Positions 24,721-37,500 of a stretch of 64,000 nucleotides of DNA are shown here, piece after piece. This stretch comes from Tubiluchus corallicola (Eukaryota > Priapulida > Priapulimorpha > Priapulimorphida > Tubiluchidae): positions 372,001 through 436,000 of the forward strand of contig JAQGDQ010000142.1 in the NCBI GenBank assembly GCA_030141605.1, read 5' to 3'. The position numbers and the translations under genes are program-made. Under the pieces are notes generated by a model, which had not been told where the DNA came from, searched no databases, and saw only the letters and a program-made list of their open reading frames with translations. The stretch's first letter is position 1, and each line of letters begins with the position of its first letter.

Positions 24721-26202
24721 CAAGTGCTGTTGCCCATCTAAATATTTGTACAACAATGAAGACATTGCTGAAACTTCGCTTATGACACATATTGTTAAAA
24801 AACAATATTTTACCTCTCAATATTTTGACGGCAGAAGATTTTGGGCTGTAGTCTAAAACTTTGTTCTGTTTTCCTTTAATTGGGTTGTAATTAAAGCAGA
24901 AAAAAGTACAGTAAAGCAAAGTGTATATTGTTCCAAGAACATAATGTCTGTGCAATGAATGATATAAGTTGTACAATAAATGGTATAAGGATTTCCTAGG
25001 ACTGCATACTGGCAAAGACACTGTATATATACAAGTTTTCTACTGTCATTTGCTGTGCACCTTAAACATTAGGGGAAAAATCCTGAATATAAAGGGGAAA
25101 CATCTTGAATATAATTATGATAATCAACTGTTTATAACAATGATGAGAGAGAAAATTTTATTTTGGAAAATCATCACCAGGGGCACAGTGATACAATCTT
25201 AAGGATAAATTCCTCTTTTCCACAGAAACTTCATTTACAGAAGCATGCACTTTTGTTAAGAAAATATGGGGAGAGTCAAAAGTTATGACCAAATTTTGGG
25301 TATTTATCAAGCCATATCTGCTGGAGACTATGAACACATGAAACATCCCAACTATTATGGGAATTCTCAGACTTTGTTATAGTTACCACAATTTGAAACT
25401 GGATAGTAATAGGAATACAAATATAAAGAAAGTAAATTTACTGTTGAAAAAAAAAATTTCTGTCATTTTTTGAACTTGTAACTTGAACTTAAAGTTTTTA
25501 AGAGTAATTGATAAAAAGTTGTTAGAATCGATCAACATTTGTATAAAAAAATGCTTACATTTGTGCCAAAATTTCTTTTGTGAAAAAATTAATGCTCTAA
25601 TTGTTAATCAGGATAAGATTATATTATAAAAAAAGAAAGTAAGTCAACAAATTGTTATTATATGTTTGTAAAAAAGACTAAGCTTCGAGTTGTGTGTCAA
25701 AATTACCTCTAAAAAACTTATCACATGCTTCAGAATAGCAGAATGAAAATGAGTCATAACTTTTGACTTGCCCTGTACATTACAAGTTTGCTTTAGAAGA
25801 ATTCATTACTTACTAAGTGTGGTAAGTTGGCTAGAGACAATGAACTACAATCAGAGTCGTGGTTCAAGGCCAGAATAGTAATCTTCCTTTTCTAAATCAA
25901 TCTAATGACTACTATTCTCCTAGGCAGTAATGGCATTAAAATTAGATAGTCAGACTTGCATGAAGCTCAACTATTTCACCAATTCTATGCAGAGCCTCTA
26001 GGAAATAAGCAAAGGTATAATTAGTGGGGCTGCATAAAAACTGCAGATTTTCATTTTAAACAACAAATGCATACAGAGGAATAATATTACGTTGCTAAAC
26101 AGATGAATATGTACAAGCTAAAAAACTAATTCATAAAAACTCCTCACAGAATAATGAAGTAATAAATAACAGCAAGCTCGGTTCGTCTTGCCAAATTTTG
26201 TG

Positions 26203-28493
26203 TCACTCCCATTCCGTGGTCCCCGGGGGTTTGGCCGTGAGGTCGTACATCACTCTGGAGATGTTTGGCACTTGAGAAATTTCTTGTACCATCTCGTTCA
26301 CAACCTGGTCACAGACAATGGAAAATTACTACTACTGTCAAGTTCCACAGAAATCACGTATATTTTAAAGAACATGCTCAGTGTACTTTCCAGTGGCACC
26401 ATCTAATGGCCACTTTGTGAAAGTCCAAATTTTTTTTCTACAGAACACTGAAATGCTGCTACTTTTTAATAATACAGTAATTAGATTACTAATGATTTTA
26501 GTGTGCAGAGTATGTTTTTTGTCATAGTATGCTTTTGTAGGTGCAGTGCCATCTGTTGGTACAAAAATGAAATAATAAAAATTGGTGTTTCATTAACAAA
26601 GCCTTTATCACAACTCGAAATTTGTTCAAAATAATGTTACTGTAAGATGTTTTGTCATTATGTTCTTTTGCGATCACCTGTTCTACAAGGGAATAATCAA
26701 GTGTTTACAGTTACTTACTGACTGAAGTTAGCAATGCTCTGCCTATTGAATGGGTGATCGGTACATTAAATCATTGTTTTGGAGGCCTCGTCTAATGAGC
26801 TCATTTATACAGAGTGCATTTATATCTGCCCAAGGCACCTCGGTTGATTCAGTGCCTCACCTTAAAGGATTATCCTTGTCAACGAGATAGGTTCCATTCC
26901 TGCCACAACCATCTGCATTGCTTGCTAGATTACGGCTTGCCAAATGGTATAAACAACTTACCTTGATCGGCAGGTCCTCTCCCGGAACTGCTGGAACACC
27001 GGTCATAAAATCCGATGTTATGAACGTCCGAATGACAACCGATCGTTGGCAGGACGGGACGTGTTGTTGAGCATCTCGGTCAAAGTGAAGTGGTAGAAGG
27101 ATTATAGGCATCTGGGATATACTAGACATTAGCCCGTGTTGAGACAGCGCCTTCGTTGCAACGTAGTCAGCCTAGACAGAGAAAAAAATTAAAAAGGCAA
27201 ATACTTTACAATCGTAGTACAAGCAACAGCAACATCTACAGTAGGGGCTGCTTAATAGACTCACTTTGGGACCGAAGTGCTTTGACCCAACTAACTGACT
27301 GAACCTATTAACCGATGGGTGTAGTATAGTATGAGTCATCAACTTAGCATGCACTGCAAAAGTTTTTAATGAATTTTAGAAACGAAGTAATGCCTAAATT
27401 CCTTTGTGCAGTTACAAATTTAAAAAAAATATTTTAAAATATTAATTTATATAAGTGAATTAGCAACGAACTTTTCTAAATCACATCAAGACTGTTTATT
27501 TGCAAAAATTACAAAAATTCTTTTGGCTGCTTCATTTCATCGAGAAGAAGTTGGCTCACAAAGTTCTCATAATGATAAAAACGTTGAAAATATGTTTGTA
27601 TGATGCAGAAATTCTCGTAAAACACTTAGTGCTTGACGTGCTTAAACTGTTGGTGGTGCCGGTGTTTCCCTGCAAATAGCTTTGTCTGTAGTTTCGCCCA
27701 AGCTCCCGCTTGATATTAAGTACATACTTACTGTATACTGTACCTGCATAGCTGGCATAACAGCAACACCTAACTGATTACACTTTCTTGCAAAAACAGC
27801 CAGAGCTTCAGAAGCAAGCAAGTGATAAAATTTAACTTCCATAGAATTCTTGGGTAATGAGGTTAATTACAGATGACGGGCGGGTCAGAGGAAGCCATTA
27901 GGCTAGGGTATTAGCATACGATAAATGTTTCTGCTTACAAACAAAACTGTAATTAACATTATTGTTTCGTATATTATAGGACAAAAGCGAACTAAGATGA
28001 TATAAAAGTCATAAAAGCTTATTAGTCGCACGGAAGTGTCTAATTTAAGCACGTGAAGCAAAAATATTGAGTCAAATACCAACAGTTTTTATGTACATTA
28101 GCATAGAAGCGGCCCATACGAGGCGTTTTAGAGTCAATAAAGCGATTGAGTCTATTAACCATGAGTCTATTAAGCGGCGCCTACTGTATATGAGAGACAA
28201 TAAAATTTGACATCCACAAACTGTTATTTTCGTATAGAAGATTAGGGTTTAGGTATTTGATTAATGAATGTTTTTGCTTACAGAGACAATAGTCATAGCT
28301 CAGTGCAAAAACTACATTTCAGTGAGTTACCGTGTCAGTATCTGCGTGTATCACTATTAAGAACTTTTCGTAGAAGCAGTTGTAGCAATAGAGGCAATGA
28401 GAGCATTAGTAGCAGAAAAAGCGAGATAGAGAAGAGAGAGAGAGAGGGAGAGAGACAAAGGCAGAAAGAAAGAAATGAGAGAGAGAAAGAGGG

Positions 28494-28585
<92 letters not shown>

Positions 28586-31500
28586 ACAAGGGTTAAAAGA
28601 GAGAGAAATGTTTAACATACCCGCATTAAGAAATAGTAATTATCAGCATTAACATACCAAGAAACAGGAAGGACAGTGAGCCAACTAAAGTAAAAATGCT
28701 GTAAAAGGCAGAAGCAATTTATGCAGAACTGACCAATTATGGATCCCAGCGAATGTCTTCTTTTTTGCACGCAGCCGCACAACTATGCCAATGTGTTCAC
28801 AGTTGAAAACATATGTGTGCTTGCAAACCAAAATCGTCCATAAGTCGGCATAGCTAAAACTATGTTATGATGCTTCAAAGTAAAATGCACAAAAATTTGG
28901 TCAAATATCAATTTTTTGTTTTTTATAAAATCGAATGCTAAATATATTGGACTTTTATATTCTAGGATCAAATTATTAAGAAAATGTTCAAAAAGTACTA
29001 AACATTTAATTTTACAAACCCCCACCCACTTTTCTGGCTAGAAACTAGTAGTGCAATTGTAAAAAACTGGTATTTTGAAACTTCGATAGTAGCTTGTGGA
29101 AGCAGTCATTTTGCTTCAAATTTTTTTCTGTTGCCAAGCCCAGATCTTCATCAGAAACAGCCATCTACTGGATTTAAACATAACTTCAACGGATTCTTGT
29201 AAAGTTCATAACAACCAACGTTTGTGCGGTTGCTAAGTATTTTGTAGAAACGCAACAAAAACAATGGCTAACTTTAAAAACAATTTTCTCAAGATTAAGT
29301 TTTTCAGTGTGCAGGTTACACTTCAACTTCAATGTGTATTATCTCAGCTTAGAAATAACATAGAGTGATGAGCTTGGTATCAAAATGATCCTCATGAAAT
29401 GGAGATTCCGGATATGTGAATAACTAGAAAAGCTTAATTGCAGACTTATGGACTTTGCTATGCAAGCACACATATTTCAATTTGTCAGTATAGAACAAGT
29501 TGTGGAGTGACATGTACTCTACCTGTCTGATTATGCTGAGAACGCCACTCGTGAGATATGTGCGAGTAATATCTGTCATAGGCTCCTTCACTGCATTGCC
29601 AAATATGTACACTACCCTGGAGAAAAAGATTTTGTGAAATAAGAAGCATATCAACAGAGTTTTTAAGTTTTTACAATGACTATTTTGTTACTGACAGAAC
29701 GTAAAATTGTTTACAAAGAAAAACGACTTACCTATTCACACCGTGGCAAACTTTAGGTATAATTTTTGCTAATTTAATCAAATGAGGCCAGTTTGGACCA
29801 TCATCACTTGAAATTCCTACTACGTAGCTGTATGTTCTACAGTCACCCTATAAAAATACAAATAATTACGAATTAGGAATTTGTTAACCTTCATCTCATT
29901 TCACACAGACCCGACTAATCCGTTTCACACAGACCCCACTAATCCATTTCACACAGACTTGACTAATCCATTTCAGACAGACCCGACTACTTCATTTCAC
30001 ACAGACCCGACTAGTCCATTTTTCACAGTTTATACTGTCCATTGCTAACCTTTTCTACCTTCATGATGAAAACAGCCTTACAGCTTCACCATTAACTGCA
30101 TTGCCAGCCATAAGCAGTGATCCTGACTATGCCGGACTTTGTAATTACTTAAGAGGTGAAATGAACCTGCGATGTTTAAGTTTCGAATCCAACCTTCACC
30201 ATATGATGTGAAAAAGTCAGGATCGAGGTTGGATTCCAAACATGAACCACTGGGCTATATAAGTAGTAAACCACGCAGCACCTTGTGGTCAGAGTAGGTG
30301 TTAATTCAATCCAAATAACTCGCCAACCACTATTTTTTAAATTAATTTCTTTAATTACCTACAGAAATTTTTAGTCTCCAACTCGTATATTTTGCTGCAC
30401 AATAATGCTCAATAATTGGAACTGATCCAAAACAAAGGCAGAGTAGCACTTATTAAAGGAAAATAAGATGATTTTTCATATCATACACCATTTTGAAGTA
30501 CAGTAAAAAGTATACATTTTAACACACGTAATAATGCCATTTCTGATCATTAAAAACTTAAATTAACGTCGAACGAGCCTAATTAGTAATGTCCCTTCAA
30601 TATTTTATAGGGGTGATTGTTTTGAGCTATAGTTTAAAACTGGGGCGATTTTCCTTTAACCACCATAAAACAATAAAGATAATTAATATGTTTTGAAAAC
30701 TAATAATAACTGATTACTGTCAAGTGACAATAGAATTTTTTAGCTTTAAAATAACAAATCGTTGTACAAATCATGGACAGTGCTTGCAAACATAACACAC
30801 AGCATCAAAAATATTAAAATAACAAAAATGCTTGACACATTCTGATTTTCACAAATATATGCATGACTTTTCCCTGCTACTTTTTCAGCTGAGAAGAAAA
30901 TATGCTCAAATGCAACCAAAGCAATTTTTATTCCATCTTGCAGTGAAAAAGCTAAGCTTAAGTGCATCTCCGCACTGCATCGCATTTCAAAATTGGCATA
31001 AAAATCGCGATAAATCGAAGTGTAACACTGGCTGTATAAAAGCATACTGATACATACCTGGACTCCAACAGACTTGACTGGAAGTAAAGTTGCGTACAAG
31101 TAGCTCCCTCGGGTTATCTGTGTCAACAGGTGCTTGTCTTCAACCGTCGTAACTTGGTCCACTTTGCTGAATTGAACACGAGGCTGAAAACAGGGGCAGG
31201 AGCATTTATAAGGGTCATAACGAAAGAATCTGATTTTGATTAGCTCTGAGAAGAGCAACAGAAACCGAGAAACCAGAAAACTAGACAAAATTTCATGGGT
31301 TTAAATTAGACAAATGTGAAATAGTGACTCATGGATTATCATGTTAACTTCTTCAGGACCATAAGCATTTGTTGCATTTTGCATGGGTTCATGAAAAACT
31401 GCTATTACTGCGCAACAATTACATTATATTGATAATTTTTGTAGGTTTCTACTCCTCACATAATGGATTTTCATGTAAAATTATATTTGAAATGCATTTA

Positions 31501-34500
31501 CTTACCTTAGACAAATTAAAAATCGATTTTCGGCAAATAAATTGGAAAAAGCTTTCAGTAACTGCTATGTTTGCACTGTAACAACATTTGTACAGTTTCA
31601 CGTGTGTGAAATCAGCTAATGCAGAAAATTTCAAATATCCAGACACAACACTATGATATACTTTAACCACATATCTACTCTATTTTTAAAGAGAAATTCA
31701 TAATAAAAAATGAAACGACCTTATTTTCTCCTAGGCTGATCGGTTGGCTTTTCCTGGAATAGCAGCCGAACACTGCTTGAACTGTAGCAAGCAGGCGATC
31801 AATAAAACAGTGTGTACGGTCACGCAAGTGCATACAAGACTAAAGCTACTCAATAGGTTAAGTCGGAGTGCCCAAAAAAGGCATGTTTTTCTTAATTTCA
31901 TCCGATTAAATCACTTTTAAATGTTTAAATAAATAGTATGACTGGACAGCCGATGTTCTCTTGAATAGAATAGTACCTAATTTGTTACCATTTAGTTATG
32001 TAGGTAATGAACAATCCACAACATAAAATTTTTAAAGAAAAACAGCACCTATAATACACTGGGACTTAAATATTGGATCTAAATGCTACACAAATGATAA
32101 CAGCTCTGTATAATTATGAATCCCTGATTTCTCTTCCTAATTCATTTTCTTCCTCCTCTACAAGTCACTCCTTCAGAATCTCTCTCTTTTGCATCAATAC
32201 TTCCTAGGCACTCCTTTTTGGATTACTGACTGTACTAAAAAAACTAGGGAGGCCATGCTTGTTAAATGACCTTCACTGCCTACAAGGGATATCAAAAGTC
32301 ACTTTTGAAATAGTTATTGAGTCACTTTTGATATGCTTGAGTTTAGACACACACAGAAAATCATGGATAAGAACCAAAAATCTACAATAAATTCTTGCAT
32401 TTGACACAACAGAAAAGTGTTTATTTTACCACAGAAACTTGGGTTGAGAAATTTAGCAACATTTTAGCAAATCTAGAATAAAAAACAGTCAGTAAATCTG
32501 TTTCACAGCCATAATTCATGTTAACCTAGACCTATCAAGCCTTGCACAGATTTCACAGGAACCATTAATTTAAAATACAGAGAGGACCAGCAGGTATGCA
32601 GTCACTAAACCATACAATTAGATTGCAGGTAAGTCAGCTATTAAAAGCTTAAAGGATTAACACTAGATGGCAGTACGTTGCTACAATGTACGAATACCAA
32701 CATCCACACGGAGCAAACGCTATTACAAACGACTTACAAAAGCATCAACAAAACCATAGGAAAGAAAAATTCTTAATCCTCACATTCAAACTAAAGAAAA
32801 TACTCACTTCTTTCGACGAAGATGCATAATTTACTAGCAGCTTCAGTAATTGCTGAGTTTCATTAAAATCTTTACAGGTGAATGGCTCCTCAGCACACAA
32901 AACACGAATTGCCAATCCCGGACCTAAATAGGAAAAATCCGCCAAGGTTGTACAGAAAAAGTTAAGAAAATCAAATTACAAGCAAAAAATGAACCTTAAA
33001 CTAGTATCCTCAATAATAATTAATGTTACTGTTTGACGTTGTAAATTCTTAAAGGAAAGGCCAAGCCTTCTGGGAAGTAAAGCTCATCTCAATGTTCCCA
33101 AAAATGTTAATAGAATTTAGTAATAAAAGTGTGATAAGCACCTCCTGTAATTAGTAAAATCACTGAAGTTGTGATCAGGTAAGCTGCAGAAGTTTGAATT
33201 GGTCTAAGCAGCACACCCTTACAGAAAGCCACGATGGGCTTACAAAAAGCCAGGAAGTCCACCAGTTATGTCATAATTTCAAATATAGCAGCTAACACAG
33301 CACCTGAAAATTTCCTTACAGCAGTAGTATAAATTAAACTTTATGCTTTGTAGACAGTTTTTCTTGCAAATTTCTTTGTTATATTTTTCCAAGTTCAAGC
33401 GTTAATAGCAATGTAAACCCAACATGCTAAGTGACTTGTCCTCTCTTTTTAAGTAAAAAATATCATAAAACATCAAATTTGACATCTCAAACAGAAAACT
33501 TCAGTCTTGGTTCAATGCTCAGTAAAAAACATTTATTGATCTTGTACAATTTGAAGTTCACAATTTTTTCTAGTGGGGTGGTCAATCCCACACTGATTTG
33601 ATCCCCTAAAGCTGGCCCCAAGAACTCGCCCCTAAAGCTCACCACATGTTTGATGAAAGCAATACTCAGCTACTCCATTTACCTGGGAATGGATGACGCT
33701 GTACAAGTGATTCTGGGAGACCCAATTCTTTGCCTAGCATCCGTACTTCATCCTTGTGGAAATCTTTCAATGGTTCCACTACCCTCCCCTAAAATAGAGC
33801 AGCTCATAGAAACGGAAAAGTTACACCAAAGCAGTTTGCAGACATGTGTATTAAATAAAGTACAGTGTATTAATAATGTTATTGTTTCGTCACAATAGGT
33901 GCAATTCCAGCATAATGTAAGTCACCAATATGCTGGATGTGGACAATTACTATACTACGAAAAGTAAACCTTGTGTAACTGGACGAAAGGTTTACAAACA
34001 AAATAATAGTACCTAAAACTGTTTAAACGTTTATTTGAGCCAACTATTAAGATAACTCAAGAATCTAACATATTCTACTTCTCAAAAGATAAAGGGATGT
34101 AAAACAGTATGTGAATGCATCACTTTTCTTTTTTAAAATGCAAAATCCACTTAGTGAGTAACATTACATGCAAAATAAACAAGTGAAAAATATTAGAGTA
34201 ATTACGCACATTGTGTAAAAACAACACGTTTGTAAACCAGATGCATAAAAGAAGGCAATGCAATTGTTGAAGACAAATGCTGTTTTTTATTTTTTGTTAG
34301 AATTCTCTGATTGTAAAAAGGCAAGAGAGTTAGACTGGTGCTTAAATTCTGCCCCAAATTCAAAAAGCTAATCTTTATTTTCAGACCCAAACAAATGTGA
34401 AGTAATATTGTTTTCTTCTACATAGTTATAATAATTAGCTGAAGAAAAACCAAGAACAGGAGATTAAAATATATGTAAAATTATTACACAGATTTCACAT

Positions 34501-37500
34501 TATGGTGCATATGATGACGATGATTATATGCGAGGTTTAGTAAGTTATAGATAGTGTTGGTCTACTTCCTAATGACATTAAACAGCCTAGCTATGTTTTG
34601 GGAATATAAATTAGTACATAATACAATGATATAGATATACAGGCTAGATTCTACATTATAAATAAATGATATTACTTAATTTGGAAACGACTCATAGCTA
34701 CATACTAGGGCATCAGGATATAAACTCAACAAGGAGTCTCCGGGAGATAACATAACACTGAATAAACGTCTATGTTAACTCAGTTTAATACAGGTTGTAC
34801 AGGACAGTTATAGACTTCAAATGAAGCCTATTAAAGTTGAACAGATAAATAGTTTGCTGAAGGATAATTAGTCAGAATCAAATAATACTACCTGCAGACT
34901 ATTCATACATACAGGGCATTTGTGTGTTCACTTGTTTGCTGGGGTGGATCCAAGCACCCAAGGTGATCATAAGAATAGACACTGTGCCTAGATATGCCAT
35001 ACTGACACATTTGTTGAGAGTAATTATTCCTATTCACAGGAGCTGAAAAATAACTTTAGCAATAATTCATGTACGAATGCATGAACTAGTTGGTAAATGG
35101 TAAAACGGATACCTGTTTTCTCAGTTCTCTGACTAGTTCAGTATCGTTGTGATGAGTCTTTATAGCATCAGCATTTCCACTGGCTAAACTAGAAGCACTC
35201 TCTATTAGATCTGGTCTCAAAGTACCTGTATGTATTCATATAATGAAAAGCAAGTTAGTAAAAAATTAAAGCTGTCCATAATGCATTACGATGCTGACTC
35301 TTTTTCGAAAATTGTTATAGGCAAGATTGCACAAAAACAACACCACTCAACCTTTTTGGAGATTAGTGTTTTCTTTTTTATATCTCAGGTAGTGTTATCC
35401 TTCAAATTCAACATTGAGTTTTTTAGTTCGAATTCGATTCGATCCTAAAATTATAGATTGCAATATTTCAGCACTTCAACTACATAAGTTCTTTATCATT
35501 AAAACGTTTGCAGCATCGTGCAATCAGCACAATTTAACTGTGATATCTGTGCACACTTTTTAGAAGAATTATTAATGTTTTTACTGCAGAACAAAATCAA
35601 GTAATATGAATGATCTTTGCGAGACCGCTGTTTATTAATGATTCGTAAATCTTTAAGACTGAATTCGGATTCATTTCGGGTTCAAAATCTCAAAATTTGG
35701 TTTGATTTGAGTTCAAAAGTCAATTCAATTTGAATTCGATTTCTGGTAGAGAATGCTCACCCCTAATAATGAGTATAAAACCTTATGTGCCTACAGACAT
35801 CTTATTCAAACATTTGCAAAAACAAACATTTAAACAAAAACTATGAAAGCAAATGCGACGTCGATTACCTTGAGCTAAATAGACTTCTTCTGGCTTCAAC
35901 TTGAGATCAGACACGACGTCGTTCGCTACCTTCATGAAAGTGTCACCGATGATCTTTCGCTTGTCTTCGGGATTCGTCGTCATGTTGAGCATCTTGGTGA
36001 CACGTTTTGCAGCGTGTGGGTCATGACGATCAATTGGCACCGCCGTGTTTCCGTTGTAGAATAAATGACAGGCATTCACAACTGAAAAGAAAGAAAAAGT
36101 ATGCAAAAAACACAGAAAAAACAAAAGCTCAAAATACAGTGAACATCAGATATCGCAAAGCTCTGAACAAATTCAGGGACTACTTGGCATTTACGGGACA
36201 AGTTATGGCATATTCTGATACCCAACACTAAGTTGCACTAACAAAACAGAAAATTCAAATTTTCCTAACTGTACAAAGTAAACAACAAACACTAAATACA
36301 AACTTTGAGTGATTAGTATTACTTAGGAATGGGACGAAGCTTCGCTATGCCAAAACTTCAGATTCAGAATCCAAATCAGGGCTTCGGAAACAAAAATGTG
36401 AGCTTCGGATTCGATTCGCTTTTAACAATCTAAGCTTCGTACCACTCCTAACTTTAGTATTATTAGTAATATTTATTCACATTTAAAATTAGTATATACA
36501 ATAGTCAAAAACAACTCACTCAAGTCACAATAAATTCATTCAACGTACTACTGTAGAAAAAGAGGAAAGCTTGACAGGCAGGGGGCGCTTACAGAGGACC
36601 TAAAGGTGAATTAGAGAGCAGCAACGGTTCTGTGTAAGAACAATACATTGATACATCTAACTGAGAAAATTTATGTGTGAATAAAGAGATATTTAAAGAA
36701 TTTACCACATCAGAGCATTCCAAATACAAACAATACGATTAACAGATAAAAATTTATAAACTAAAACAGAATTTAGTAAAAGGAGTTTAAAATTTTGCAT
36801 CTTTAAACCTGGGCCAGGTGCAAGAGTAAAGAAATCATCAAAATTAAAGTCGATAATACGATGACAAATTTTGTAGGTCAGTTTCAAATCAAACCACCAG
36901 AGTGAGTATTGAAGGCGCTTTGCCATCAATTTAATGGCCAGCCTCCACATTACTTAACTTCGGCTGCTATCCACTTGGCTATCCATCCCACCAACCGAAA
37001 AATGAGCACAATTATGTTATAATTCAAACAGATCAAAAATTGCAAGTTTCAAAATCCTAGTGAAGCAGCAACAGAGAGTAAGGGAAGGAAAGAGAAAGAA
37101 GGGGATAGGGAGAGCGACAGTTTCACTACATGCACGCACGTACGGACACAAATTGTTTTGCGAACTGTTTTAAACAGAACCATACTAAACCACTCTAACA
37201 AATCATTATGTTTTGAATAAAGAAAAATTTTACCTAAAGAAACTGTTGTTACCTTTCAAATGCAGGCCGACTTTTCTCAGTGACGACTCGACCTCGATGC
37301 TCTCGTTCTTCCGCATGAAGCCATTGTTGATATGTACAGCAATAACCTGATCTTTATTTAAAGCTTTGCGTAGCAGAGCAGCACATACTGTAGAATCGAC
37401 GCCACCGCTGACCAACATCTGAAATGAATGAAAACAATTCACTCGTGGACAAAGCTGAAAAATATAGATATAAAGCAGAAAATATCTATAGTAGTAATCC

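Larger units (their letters stand above)
20221..26202. other. Intergenic, tail-to-tail PPP1R7 / GMPS
   Basis: After the tandem array (to 21010) about 5 kb shows no recognised exon, RNA gene or intact transposon. An AATAAA at 21327-21332 could be a poly(A) signal for PPP1R7. The stretch 24350-24720 resembles 63610-64000 and is probably a dispersed repeat. The remaining ORFs are short, AT-rich and without family resemblance. Confidence 0.55.

Noticed and set aside
24465-25021. Possible small gene on the minus strand
   Set aside because: The ORFs fall in and beside a dispersed repeat shared with 63610-64000 and show no recognisable protein features.
28264-28618. ORFs on both strands of Arg-Glu or Ser-Leu dipeptides
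   Set aside because: They are the (GA)n microsatellite translated; not coding.
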